Assembly: GCF_042680125.1 (NCBI RefSeq) | Contig: NZ_JBHTNY010000049.1 | DNA from: Robinsoniella peoriensis | Lineage (GTDB): Bacteria; Bacillota; Clostridia; Lachnospirales; Lachnospiraceae | Length of the DNA: 55,417 nucleotides | Strand: one strand, 5' to 3' | In this document: piece after piece, positions 9,129 to 17,899 of the stretch | How the letters are laid out: every line of letters starts with the position of its first letter | Position numbering within the stretch: the stretch's first letter is position 1 | Notes under the pieces: model-generated | What the model saw: only the letters and a program-made list of their open reading frames with translations | Database searches by the model: none | What the model was told of the DNA's origin: nothing | Position numbers and translations under genes: made by a program

Positions 9129-10406
9129 TCAAATGATCTCTCCTGCCACAATTTTTTCAACGATGTTGTCTGCATCTCCCAGATAGATGACACGTTCCAG
9201 TCTTTCCAAAAGCCCCAGTTCCTGGGGATGCCAGATGGATTCATCCTCTATAACCAGAACATCAAACTCATAGCCGGATTCAAAACTGCCTATTTTTCCA
9301 AAGAATTCTCCGCCTCCCTTTGTTGCCAGATAAAAGGCTTCCTTTACATTAAGCGGTGATGCTGACTGATCCCACATACGCCAATAGAGCTTTGATACCT
9401 GTATTGCATCTGACATAGCACGGAACATGGACATTGAACTTCCACCTGCCAGGTCGGATCCCAGCCCCACATGCAGGCCTTCATCCAGATATTTTCTAAT
9501 GGGGGCTATACCGGAAGAAAGATTCATATTGGACTGTGGGCAGTGTGCCACATATACTCCGTTTCTTTTGATCAATGCTATCTCCTCTTCTACAGAAGAT
9601 ACGCAGTGCGCCATGACTGTCTTACATCCATTCCCGAACAGGCCTGCATGTTCATATGCCTCTCCGTAAAATCCTGCAGCCGGACACAATTCCTTTACCC
9701 ATGCAATCTCCCCTTCGTTTTCCGATAAATGGGACTGAACAGGCAAATGCTGTGATTTCTGAATTTCGCCCAGCGTCTTCATCAGACTGTCTGAACAGCT
9801 TGGTATAAATCTGGGTGTTAATATCGGTTCTACATATTTATACTGCCCCTGCATTTCCTTAAGCCACTGCAGCGTCTGCGCTGCGGATTCTTCTGTTGAT
9901 TCACATAAATATTCCGGAGCATTCCGATCCATATTAACTTTTCCTACCATCGTGCGCAGCTTCGTTTTCTCCAGCAGATCCATCAGTATCTTTGTGGCAT
10001 CCCTGTGAATCGTTGCAAATATGCAGGCTCTGGTAGTAGGACTCTTCTTCAACTCTTCCGTAAACATACCATATGCCTTTTTAGCATATTCCTCTTTGGC
10101 ATATTTTGCCTCTTCCGGAAATGTATAAGTATTCAGCCAGTCAAGGAGTTCCAGATCCATTCCAAAACCACGCAGCCCATATTGGGGCGCATGCATATGC
10201 AGATCCACAAGACCGGGTATAACCAGCCTGTCACCATAATCCTTTACCTGAATACCATTATATTTCTCCGGCAGTTTTGCAAAAGCTCCTCCACAAATAC
10301 CATTTTCGCAGACAGCGTAACCATTTTCTATAAGGACCAGCTGATCCGGTGTGGTACTATATATGATATTTCCTTTTATCGCATAACTATTTTTATTACT
10401 CACCAT
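9129..10406 (-). CDS. guaD: Guanine deaminase (amidohydrolase family)
   Basis: Hydrolyses guanine to xanthine and ammonia in purine salvage or catabolism. Metal-binding amidohydrolase motifs occur in order: VDLHMHAPQYG near residue 65, the QSHLSENEGE histidine near residue 220, MAHCV near 260 and the catalytic Asp in GLGSDLAGGS near 312. The substrate-site signature matches guanine deaminase rather than other amidohydrolases. The start at 10406 (425 residues, MVSNKNS) follows GAAGAGGAG. An upstream in-frame ATG at 10457 would place that site inside the coding sequence. No purine-uptake gene is adjacent. Confidence 0.88.
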   Translation of the reverse strand: MVSNKNSYAIKGNIIYSTTPDQLVLIENGYAVCENGICGGAFAKLPEKYNGIQVKDYGDRLVIPGLVDLHMHAPQYGLRGFGMDLELLDWLNTYTFPEEAKYAKEEYAKKAYGMFTEELKKSPTTRACIFATIHRDATKILMDLLEKTKLRTMVGKVNMDRNAPEYLCESTEESAAQTLQWLKEMQGQYKYVEPILTPRFIPSCSDSLMKTLGEIQKSQHLPVQSHLSENEGEIAWVKELCPAAGFYGEAYEHAGLFGNGCKTVMAHCVSSVEEEIALIKRNGVYVAHCPQSNMNLSSGIAPIRKYLDEGLHVGLGSDLAGGSSMSMFRAMSDAIQVSKLYWRMWDQSASPLNVKEAFYLATKGGGEFFGKIGSFESGYEFDVLVIEDESIWHPQELGLLERLERVIYLGDADNIVEKIVAGEII

Positions 10407-10540
10407 ATTCACTCCTCTTCCATTATTATTATCGATTATTTTCCATTTAATTTTCATTCATTATTATCTTCCCTGGTATTCTTTACTCAAAGCTACTTTA
10501 TCACAAAAGTATCCGGGATGCAAAAAAAGAATTTTTTCAT

Positions 10541-10568
10541 TTTAAAAACCTTCCATTTAATGTATAAT
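10541..10568 (+). promoter_or_regulatory. Possible promoter of the GGDEF-EAL gene
   Basis: A perfect TATAAT at 10563-10568 has only a weak -35 (TTTAAA, 16 bases upstream). It lies about 78 bases before the start codon in a very AT-rich intergenic region. Confidence 0.35.
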
Positions 10569-10645
10569 AGGTTTATACATTACTAAAAACGATATTTTTC
10601 AACAAATATTTCCTTTCTTATCTTCTGACGAAAAGAGGTGTACCG

Positions 10646-12322
10646 ATGACTGATAATGAACAAATATTTCATGATTTTACGATTGACCCATATCTATTCT
10701 ATGAAGCCATAGAAAACAGTACAGATGACTATATTTATATAGTAGATATGACTCGGGATATCTCCCTTATCTCTAAAAATATGCTGCATGATTTTGATCT
10801 TCCGGGCAGAAAGGTGCATGGACTTGTTCCTCTTTGGGGTGAACTGGTACACGAAAAGGACAGACAACGCTACTTTGATTCCATCGAAAAGATGCTGAAC
10901 AAAGAGACCGATGAACATAATGTAGAATATCAAATCCGTAACCGTAAAAATGAATATGTCTGGGTTATCTGCCGTGGTCTGCTAAAAAGGGATCAGAAAG
11001 GAAATCCGCTATTTTTTGCCGGAGTAGTGACGAACCTTGGCAGTAAAGGGAAAATTGATTATATAACAGGTCTGTTTGCCCAGCGGGAATGCGAAAAATT
11101 AATTACCAGGCTGATTCAGAATGAATGCCATCCCGGCGGCATACTCCTGCTCGGACTGGATGACTTCTCCAGAATCAATGCTTTGAATGACCATATATTT
11201 GGTAACACGGTATTGCGTCAATTTGCCCAGACCATCCTGCGATTTCTTCCTCCGGATGCGGATCTGTTCCGTTTTGACGGGGATGAATTCGCTATTGTAT
11301 ATAAAAATGCTTCCGGGCAGGATTTATACCAGCTTTATCAAAAAATACATGCATATGCTAACCGCAGACAGATTACAGATGGAATTTCTTACTTTTGTAC
11401 AGTCTCAGGGGGCATCGCAATGATCGGCGCGGACGGGGATAATTATCTTGATTTAATTAAATTTGCTGCAAGCGCTCTTGAAGTATCCAAGCAGAAAGGG
11501 AAAAATACCTGTACGTTTTTTTCTCCTGATTTAATTAAAGCAAAACTTCGTACCCTGGAAATTACGAACCAGCTGCAGTTAAGCATTATGAATCACATGG
11601 AGCATTTCCATATGGTATATCAGCCTTTAATCAGTAATGATACACTTGCAGTCGGAGGGGCCGAGGCATTGCTTCGCTGGTCCAGCGAGACTTATGGATC
11701 TGTAAGTCCGATAGAATTCATTCCTGTGCTGGAATCCGGCGGGCTTATTGTACCCGTCGGCAAGTGGGTTTTGGAGCAGGCCGTCAAAACCTGCAAAGAA
11801 TGGATCTCCTATGCTCCTGATTTCGTAATGAATATTAATATTTCGTATTTGCAGATGCTGGATGTATCATTCCTTTCATACATTCGTGACCTTCTGACAC
11901 AGTATCAGCTGGAACCCCGTCATATTGTGCTGGAACTGACAGAGAGTTATTTTGTCACCGATATGGAGGCTCTGAAATATACGTTCGCCCAGCTGCGAAA
12001 CGAGCATATTAAGATCGCCATGGATGATTTTGGAACCGGATATTCTTCTCTTGGTATGCTGGCGCAGTCACCGGCTGATATTGTAAAAATAGACCGGATC
12101 TTTATATCTGCAATTAACCGGGAGGTTTTTAACTATTCCTTCATCAGCGCCGTGATACAGCTATGCCACAGTGTTGATATCCAGGTATGCGTTGAGGGCA
12201 TTGAATACCCGGAAGAACTGGAAACCATACGTTCCATTCATCCGGACAGCATCCAGGGATTTTACTTTTCAAAACCCATAAGTGCTTCTGACTTTAAAAA
12301 AAGATATTGGGAGAACCATTAG
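10646..12322 (+). CDS. PAS-GGDEF-EAL protein, probable c-di-GMP phosphodiesterase
   Basis: A cytoplasmic 558-residue signalling protein. A PAS-like sensor covers about residues 25-130, a GGDEF domain about 137-295 and an EAL domain about 305-555. The GGDEF signature is degenerate (DGDEF at about residue 211), so cyclase activity is doubtful and it may only bind GTP. The EAL domain keeps the catalytic set: EALLRW near 339, Asn in NINIS, Glu in LELTES, DDFGTG, Lys in VKIDR, Glu in VEGIE and Gln in QGFYFSKP. It should therefore degrade c-di-GMP, perhaps tuned by the PAS and GGDEF domains. There is no membrane segment. The start follows AAAGAGGTGTACCG. The terminator stem begins inside the last codons. 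Confidence 0.88.
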   Translation: MTDNEQIFHDFTIDPYLFYEAIENSTDDYIYIVDMTRDISLISKNMLHDFDLPGRKVHGLVPLWGELVHEKDRQRYFDSIEKMLNKETDEHNVEYQIRNRKNEYVWVICRGLLKRDQKGNPLFFAGVVTNLGSKGKIDYITGLFAQRECEKLITRLIQNECHPGGILLLGLDDFSRINALNDHIFGNTVLRQFAQTILRFLPPDADLFRFDGDEFAIVYKNASGQDLYQLYQKIHAYANRRQITDGISYFCTVSGGIAMIGADGDNYLDLIKFAASALEVSKQKGKNTCTFFSPDLIKAKLRTLEITNQLQLSIMNHMEHFHMVYQPLISNDTLAVGGAEALLRWSSETYGSVSPIEFIPVLESGGLIVPVGKWVLEQAVKTCKEWISYAPDFVMNINISYLQMLDVSFLSYIRDLLTQYQLEPRHIVLELTESYFVTDMEALKYTFAQLRNEHIKIAMDDFGTGYSSLGMLAQSPADIVKIDRIFISAINREVFNYSFISAVIQLCHSVDIQVCVEGIEYPEELETIRSIHPDSIQGFYFSKPISASDFKKRYWENH

Positions 12323-12342
12323 GTCCCCCAATATCTTTTCTT
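12297..12342 (+). terminator. Terminator overlapping the end of the GGDEF-EAL gene
   Basis: AAAGATATTGGG pairs with CCCAATATCTTT around a 13-base loop that contains the stop codon, followed by TTCTTATAAAATTTG. It may also serve rarA, which converges from the right. Confidence 0.8.
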
Positions 12343-12388
12343 ATAAAATTTGTTCCTTTAACTACTTCTGTACTTTGGGACAGCAGTT

Positions 12389-13702
12389 CTATTCCCTCAA
12401 CCATTTCATATGTTCCTGTATTTTTTTCTCATATCCATTTTCTGATGGCTCATAAAAGACTTGTCCCACCAGCTCATCGGGCAGATACTGCTGTCTGGAA
12501 AAGTGTTTTGGAAAATCGTGGGCATATTCATAACCTATGCCATGACCCAGTTTTGCCGCACCTTTATAGTGGGCATCCTGGAGATAAGGAGGTATGGTTA
12601 CCTTTTTATTCTTTACTGCCTCTGTGGCGTGGAATATGGCATTGGTAGCCGAATTACTCTTTGGTGCCGCAGCCACATAGAGCACCGCCTGCGCCAGGAT
12701 CAGCTGGGATTCCGGCATACCGATACGCTCCACTGCCTGAGCCGCTGCTACTGCCACCTGAAGCGCCTGGGGATCTGCATTGCCTACGTCCTCCGATGCA
12801 CAGATCATAATACGCCTTGCAATAAAAGTAACGCTCTCTCCCGCATAGAGCATCCGCGCCAGATAATATACCGCCGCATCCGGATCTGATCCCCTCATGC
12901 TTTTAATAAATGCCGAAATGGTGTCGTAATGATTATCTCCGGTTTTGTCGTATCTTACTACCCTCTTCTGAATACATTCCGATGCTACATCCAGGGTAAT
13001 ATGAATCTTGCCATCCTCACTTTTCTGGGTCGTTAAAACGCCTAATTCAATTGCATTTAGTGCTGATCTGGCATCCCCTCCGGCTATATCTGCCAGAAAT
13101 TCCAGGGCATCCTCTTCCACAACAGCGTTATAAGCGCCCATTCCCCGTTCCACATCATAAACAGCACGCTCAATTAGCGTACGGATATCTTCCTTTACAA
13201 GAGGCTTAAGCTCAAAAATAATGGATCTGGAAATCAAAGCACCGTTTACTTCAAAATAAGGGTTTTCCGTGGTTGCCCCTATCAGGATCAGAGTTCCGTC
13301 CTCTACAAAGGGAAGCAGATAATCCTGTTGGCTTTTGTTAAAACGGTGGATCTCATCTACAAACAGAATCGTCTTTTTTCCATACATCCCAATCTTATCC
13401 TGCGCACCCTTTACAACCTCTTCCATGTCTTTCTTACCTGCTACCGTTGCATTGATCTGGGTAAATTCTGCGCTGGTGGTATTCGCGATAACTTTTGCAA
13501 GCGTCGTCTTCCCGGTACCGGGCGGTCCGTAGAATATAATTGAGCTTAACTTATCCGCCTTAATGGCACGATACAGCAGCTTGTCTTTTCCGATGATGTG
13601 CTGCTGTCCCACCACCTCTTCTAAGGTTTTGGGACGTATTCTGGAAGCCAGGGGCGCTTCGTTTTCCATGGTATTGCTTCGCATATAATCAAATAAATCC
13701 AT
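12389..13702 (-). CDS. rarA: Replication-associated recombination protein A (AAA+ ATPase, MgsA/RarA/Mgs1 family)
   Basis: A clamp-loader-like ATPase that acts at stalled replication forks. The 437 residues show the RarA arrangement. An N-terminal MAPLASRIRP-type segment (here APLASRIRPKTLEEVVGQ) is followed by Walker A GPPGTGKTTLA at about residues 60-70 and Walker B ILFVDEIHRFNKSQQD near 118. Sensor 1 is in LIGATTENP, and the C-terminal tetramerisation domain contains RGSDPDAAVYYLARML and the ending region YLPDELVGQVFY. All nucleotide-binding residues look intact. The start ATG follows AGGAGAAAAGAAT. It lies 31 bases downstream of nothing related; the deacetylase gene precedes it on the same strand. 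Confidence 0.95.
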   Translation of the reverse strand: MDLFDYMRSNTMENEAPLASRIRPKTLEEVVGQQHIIGKDKLLYRAIKADKLSSIIFYGPPGTGKTTLAKVIANTTSAEFTQINATVAGKKDMEEVVKGAQDKIGMYGKKTILFVDEIHRFNKSQQDYLLPFVEDGTLILIGATTENPYFEVNGALISRSIIFELKPLVKEDIRTLIERAVYDVERGMGAYNAVVEEDALEFLADIAGGDARSALNAIELGVLTTQKSEDGKIHITLDVASECIQKRVVRYDKTGDNHYDTISAFIKSMRGSDPDAAVYYLARMLYAGESVTFIARRIMICASEDVGNADPQALQVAVAAAQAVERIGMPESQLILAQAVLYVAAAPKSNSATNAIFHATEAVKNKKVTIPPYLQDAHYKGAAKLGHGIGYEYAHDFPKHFSRQQYLPDELVGQVFYEPSENGYEKKIQEHMKWLRE

Positions 13703-13733
13703 ATTCTTTTCTCCTGTCCGTTTCTTAAATCTA

Positions 13734-14522
13734 TTATTCTAACAATATATCCTCAACGGTTACAAACCGGTATCCTTTCGCCTGCAGCTGATCTACAATC
13801 TGTAACGCTGCATCAACGGAAGACTGATAATAGTCGTGTAATAAAATAATAGCATTTTCTTTGGCTTTCGTCACTACCCTATTTGTAACTGTGGAAGCAT
13901 TCATGGTTTTCCAGTCCAGTGGATCGATATTCCACATCACCGGCAGCATGGTAATGCGGCAGTCTAACTGATCATTCCATACACCAAACGGAGGCCGGAC
14001 ATACTCTGTCCCTTTTCCGGTAAGTTTTCTCACCAGATCACTGGTTTTGGCAAGTTCGCCACAGGCTTTTTCCGCTGACAGCTGGTTCAGATTCACATGA
14101 GAATATGTATGATTGCCAATCACATGACCTTCATCTGCCATCCTTTTAATAATATCTTCGTGTCCTTTGATATTTTCTCCCATAACAAAAAAACTGGCTT
14201 TTACCCCCCGCTCCTTTAGACCATCCAGCAGCTTTGGCGTAAAAACAGGATGGGGACCATCATCGAAAGTCAGAGCTATCTTCGGCTTCACATCATCTGC
14301 GGCCTCTGCCTCTGTCTCTTTATCTGGTCCCCGTCCTGCTTCAGTTTCTTTTATTTCTGTTAACGGTGTCTCCCCGGAATCCTCATAAATCTTTGTATCC
14401 ATTGCATCCAGACTCTCTGCCGGACCTGAACCGGACTGCCACAGATTTACCATACATAATACAAAAACCACAATTCCACCGAGGATCAATCCTCTTTCCA
14501 CATATTGTTTCCACTTCTCCAT
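13734..14522 (-). CDS. Membrane-anchored polysaccharide deacetylase (NodB domain, CE4)
   Basis: Removes N- or O-acetyl groups from a cell-wall or extracellular polysaccharide. The protein (262 residues from the ATG at 14522) has one N-terminal membrane segment (about residues 10-30), an acidic Glu/Thr-rich linker to about 75, and a NodB domain. Motif 1 is TFDDGPHP, with the catalytic and metal Asp residues, near 90. Motif 2 is HTYSH (HxxxH) near 145. Motif 3 is RPPFG, and motif 4 holds the WNIDPLDW and LLHDYY stretches. All key residues are present. A TTG four codons upstream (14534) is a weaker start. It sits just upstream of rarA, 31 bases away, possibly co-transcribed. Confidence 0.9.
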   Translation of the reverse strand: MEKWKQYVERGLILGGIVVFVLCMVNLWQSGSGPAESLDAMDTKIYEDSGETPLTEIKETEAGRGPDKETEAEAADDVKPKIALTFDDGPHPVFTPKLLDGLKERGVKASFFVMGENIKGHEDIIKRMADEGHVIGNHTYSHVNLNQLSAEKACGELAKTSDLVRKLTGKGTEYVRPPFGVWNDQLDCRITMLPVMWNIDPLDWKTMNASTVTNRVVTKAKENAIILLHDYYQSSVDAALQIVDQLQAKGYRFVTVEDILLE

Positions 14523-14564
14523 ATATATCCACAATCCATTGAAGTCTTAACAACAATATATGCT

Positions 14565-16772
14565 TTACTCGAAAAACATATGCTCCATATAAAAATCGTT
14601 AAATTCTTTGTCACTGGATAGATTAATTTCCTTCGACAGATCTACCATACGTTCCATATCCCTGTCACCATCTTCGGATATAAAATAACGAATGGCACCG
14701 CCCAGACTGCTGTTTCCTACCGTCTGAATCTTATTTGCAAATTCCCTGGGAAGCATACCGATCTGGAACGCCTTTTTCGTATCTATATGGAAACCAAATC
14801 CTCCTGCCAGATAAACCGTTTTTACCTGATCATAAGTTACACCATAGCGCAGGAGCAGCGTTTCTACTCCTCCTCTGACAGCTGCCTTGGCAAGCTGGAT
14901 TTCCCTTACATCTTTTTGGGTAAATACTATGTTTTTACCATCCGGTGTTTTAGCAATTGGAAATCCGTCGTCAAAATAATCTTCATCCAAAAGCCCTGTC
15001 TCATCCACAAATTCTTCCCGTACAAGTTCCGCTGCTATCTCAATTACCCCGGTACCGCACAGGCCGATGGGCGGTTCGTTTCCAATGGTCTCCACCTCAG
15101 CTTTTTCTTTATCCAGACGGACACCGCAGACCGCACCTTTTACGCTGCCCATTCCCCAGGTAATATTACCGCCTTCAAAAGCCGGTCCTGCCGCTGTGGA
15201 AGAAACCAGTATCTTATCCTTATTTCCCAGCGCCATCTCTCCGTTGGTTCCCAGGTCAACCAGAAGGCAGATATCTTCGCTTTTAAAAAAGTCACAAAAG
15301 TACATCCCGGATACAATATCCCCGCCAACGTAAGTAGAAATTCCAGGCAGCACTGCTAATTCACAATCCAGCAGCCCACTCCCCATGATTTTTTCAAAAG
15401 GTTCTTTTATCATCTTAATGTTAACCGGTGTAAAAGGCACTACTCCAAGTGTTTCACAGGAATAGCCCATCAGAAGATGCCCCATGGTTGTGTTGCATCC
15501 GATTACTACCTGCTCCACCTGCTTTGGGGAAATTCCCGTTTCTTTTATAATCTCGCGGATGCCGGTTAACAGATCCTGACGGATGGAAGCCTGCAGTTCT
15601 TTTTTCTTCCCGTCATTGGATGCCTGGATACGGGATATTACATCTGCTCCGAAACTTCTCTGTTTATTAATGGTAGAAAAAGAGTATACCACCTCCTTAC
15701 TCTGTTTTCCGATCAGATTCAGGGCGATTGTAGTAGTTCCAATGTCAATGGCAATGCCAAAAGCAGTGTCATTTGATGCTCCTGAATCAGATTGTTTTCC
15801 TGAATAATCCGATACTATTTCAAAGTCTGACTCATCATTTCTGTCTAACGCAATCTTACAGTCTTCCTTGGGAAATGCCCTGCATGACAGCCGATAACCT
15901 TTTTCCAGCTCCTCTTTTGTGAATTTTTTTTCATCGGAAGGGGTTACATCAAGGCTGCCTTCCAGAAGCTGAATCTTACATTTACCACAGATTCCTTTTC
16001 CGCCGCATACCGCACTGAAATATACATCATGGGCTATCAGTGCATCTAATATACTCTGCTTTTCTGCACATGGTATCCGGTAGCTTTTTCCATTCTCAAT
16101 TACTTCAATCATAACAGGTGCCACCTTTCTTAATTTACAATGCAGTGCACTGCATTTTCTACAATCGTGCTGCATCCGGAATTCCTTTTCATCATCGGTT
16201 AAGACCAGTATCAGACAGGAGGTTTTTACCGGATCAAACATATATCCTGATGTGATGCCGATCCCCAGCATTTCTTCCGCCCTGATCTGGCGGTGCATTA
16301 CCTGCTGCATTTCCATAGGGATATCGTGAGGCGCTTCCAGACGCTTCTTTATACCCGCTTTTCGATTCGCACATTCTTCCCGCAAAACATCCTGCAGCGC
16401 ATCTTCCATCTGAAACAGAAAACTGTCAGCCATGGCATCAATGAGCATCCCTTTCAGATAGTCTCCCTGTTGAAACATCAGGGTACTGTAGGCACTTACT
16501 TCCCTGCCAACGGTCGTCAGAACATATGCCGCCTGTTTTTCCCTGAGATTTATCTGCTTTGCTATCTCTTTTGGTACCTCATCGAATTTAATTAAAGCAT
16601 GAGGATCTATTTTCCCATAAACGATCTCCTGAAGTTCCTCATATTCTTCCTCAACCTCTTCATATATAGGGTTATCTTCCTTACAGTCTAGCAACTGCAG
16701 GACTACCTTTTTATCTATCCTGACATCGAATCCATCCAGACAGATAATCTCACCCTTTCTTGTTATCTGCAT
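14565..16772 (-). CDS. RACo-like reductive activase of corrinoid proteins (2Fe-2S plus ASKHA ATPase, DUF4445)
   Basis: Reactivates the Co(II) form of a corrinoid protein to Co(I) at the cost of ATP. The 735 residues comprise three parts. Residues 1-215 resemble the activation domain of B12-dependent methionine synthase and end in a Cys cluster (CRKCSALHC). A plant-type 2Fe-2S ferredoxin domain follows at about 225-305, with ligands in CGGKGICGKC near 254 and the fourth Cys in LSCRAF. An ASKHA ATPase domain covers about 335-735, with DIGTTTIALN near 342 and VDLGTNGEM further on, matching the RACo/DUF4445 family. It is downstream of the corrinoid protein gene in the same direction. The start follows GGGAGGGACAGAT, which is preceded by a hairpin. 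Confidence 0.9.
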   Translation of the reverse strand: MQITRKGEIICLDGFDVRIDKKVVLQLLDCKEDNPIYEEVEEEYEELQEIVYGKIDPHALIKFDEVPKEIAKQINLREKQAAYVLTTVGREVSAYSTLMFQQGDYLKGMLIDAMADSFLFQMEDALQDVLREECANRKAGIKKRLEAPHDIPMEMQQVMHRQIRAEEMLGIGITSGYMFDPVKTSCLILVLTDDEKEFRMQHDCRKCSALHCKLRKVAPVMIEVIENGKSYRIPCAEKQSILDALIAHDVYFSAVCGGKGICGKCKIQLLEGSLDVTPSDEKKFTKEELEKGYRLSCRAFPKEDCKIALDRNDESDFEIVSDYSGKQSDSGASNDTAFGIAIDIGTTTIALNLIGKQSKEVVYSFSTINKQRSFGADVISRIQASNDGKKKELQASIRQDLLTGIREIIKETGISPKQVEQVVIGCNTTMGHLLMGYSCETLGVVPFTPVNIKMIKEPFEKIMGSGLLDCELAVLPGISTYVGGDIVSGMYFCDFFKSEDICLLVDLGTNGEMALGNKDKILVSSTAAGPAFEGGNITWGMGSVKGAVCGVRLDKEKAEVETIGNEPPIGLCGTGVIEIAAELVREEFVDETGLLDEDYFDDGFPIAKTPDGKNIVFTQKDVREIQLAKAAVRGGVETLLLRYGVTYDQVKTVYLAGGFGFHIDTKKAFQIGMLPREFANKIQTVGNSSLGGAIRYFISEDGDRDMERMVDLSKEINLSSDKEFNDFYMEHMFFE

Positions 16773-16788
16773 ATCTGTCCCTCCCGCA

Positions 16789-16943
16789 TACCGCAGACCT
16801 GTCTGCGGTACTGCACTAATAAAGAGTGTGAAAGCGATTTTCTTTCACACTTGTCCCTCACGTATCGCCAATCTCACACATCTTATGTACTCTGATAAAT
16901 ACAATCAAGGCTGTCACATAACCTCTCAGGTATGCGACAGCCT
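16789..16943. other. Three successive hairpins between the corrinoid-protein and activase genes
   Basis: This spacer holds TACCGCAGA/TCTGCGGTA at 16789-16811, AGTGTGAAAG/CTTTCACACT at 16825-16851, and AGGCTGTC(A)CAT/ATGCGACAGCCT at 16908-16943. Read on the minus strand, the last one follows the corrinoid gene stop and may be a leaky terminator. The first lies directly before the activase ribosome site and could limit its translation. Such an arrangement would give much more corrinoid protein than activase, which fits their catalytic roles (inference). On the plus strand the third stem is followed by a strong T-run, although no plus-strand gene precedes it. Confidence 0.55.
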
Positions 16944-16970
16944 ATGTAAATTTTTTTGTTTTTTATGACT

Positions 16971-17609
16971 TTAATTGGCTAATACAGCTTTTTTAGCAAC
17001 TTCGGCGCAGGTTGCTGCATCCGGTGTATAATAATCTGCTCCAATTTGTTCTGCAAAGCTTTCATTTACTGGCGCCCCACCAACCATTACGATATATTTA
17101 TCACGGAGACCTTTTTCTTTTAACTCATCAACTACAGTCTGCATATTCGGCATTGTTGTAGTCAGAAGTGCTGACATACAGATTAAATCTGCTCCAACTT
17201 CTTCTGCCTTATCAATAAATGCTGCCGGCTCTGCATCTACGCCGATATCATGAATTTCAAGACCTGCTCCTTTTAACATCATTACTACAAGGTTCTTACC
17301 AATATCATGTAAGTCACCTTTTACAGTACCAACAACGGCTTTCCCAACCGGTTCATTTCCAACTTCTACAAGCTTTGGTTCCAGAATTGCCAATCCTGCG
17401 TTCATTGCTCTGGCTGCTACCAGTACTTCCGGTACAAAAACTTCATTATTTTTGAACTTTTCACCGATGATCATCATTCCGGATAACAGACCTTCATTTA
17501 AGACTGCCTTTGGATCTAAATTTTCATCAATTGCCTGCTGTACCAATGCTTTTACATTTTTTGCTCTTCCTTTTTGTAAAAAAGCTGAAATTTCTTCAAT
17601 AATTGCCAT
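16971..17609 (-). CDS. Corrinoid (B12)-binding methyl-transfer protein, MtaC/MtbC/MttC-like
   Basis: Carries the methyl group on a cobalamin cofactor between a substrate methyltransferase and the acceptor methyltransferase. The 212 residues hold an N-terminal helical cap domain (about 1-85) and a Rossmann-type B12 domain. The base-off signature DLHDIGKN (DxHxxG) lies near residue 105, with SALLTTTM near 150 and GGAPV near 182. The start at 17609 (MAIIEEI) follows AAAGGAGGATATTAGTC; a longer frame to 17708 lacks a ribosome site. No MttB- or MtaB-type substrate methyltransferase lies next to it, but UroD-type methyltransferases occur 23-31 kb away. The activase gene is downstream and the PocR-type regulator diverges from it. 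Confidence 0.93.
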   Translation of the reverse strand: MAIIEEISAFLQKGRAKNVKALVQQAIDENLDPKAVLNEGLLSGMMIIGEKFKNNEVFVPEVLVAARAMNAGLAILEPKLVEVGNEPVGKAVVGTVKGDLHDIGKNLVVMMLKGAGLEIHDIGVDAEPAAFIDKAEEVGADLICMSALLTTTMPNMQTVVDELKEKGLRDKYIVMVGGAPVNESFAEQIGADYYTPDAATCAEVAKKAVLAN

Positions 17610-17899
17610 GACTAATATCCTCCTTTTATTTGCCACTACATTTTTTATTACATCAGCTCTCCGCAAAGCTTCTGTAACTTGTATGTCCACAGTATAATTC
17701 ATTTCCAATTTCTTTTTTTGTAATTATTTTAGATTCAATGTATTTTTTTTGCATTATGTATGCTATAATGAAGAAAAATAAGGGATTTATTTGCGAATTG
17801 TCTATAATACACAAATTGTCTCTTTGGAATTTGTATATTTTTTACTTTAGATATCACTCTCACAAAAATTTTACCATTTATTGGCAGGGAGGTAATAAC

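Noticed and set aside
16773..17000. Cobalamin riboswitch in the corrinoid locus
   Set aside because: No B12-box sequence was found; the stems are simple separate hairpins.
17738..17899. N-terminal extension of the PocR regulator
   Set aside because: The added 54 residues are low-complexity, lack a ribosome site and lie in the promoter region. A strong GGGAGG site precedes 17900.
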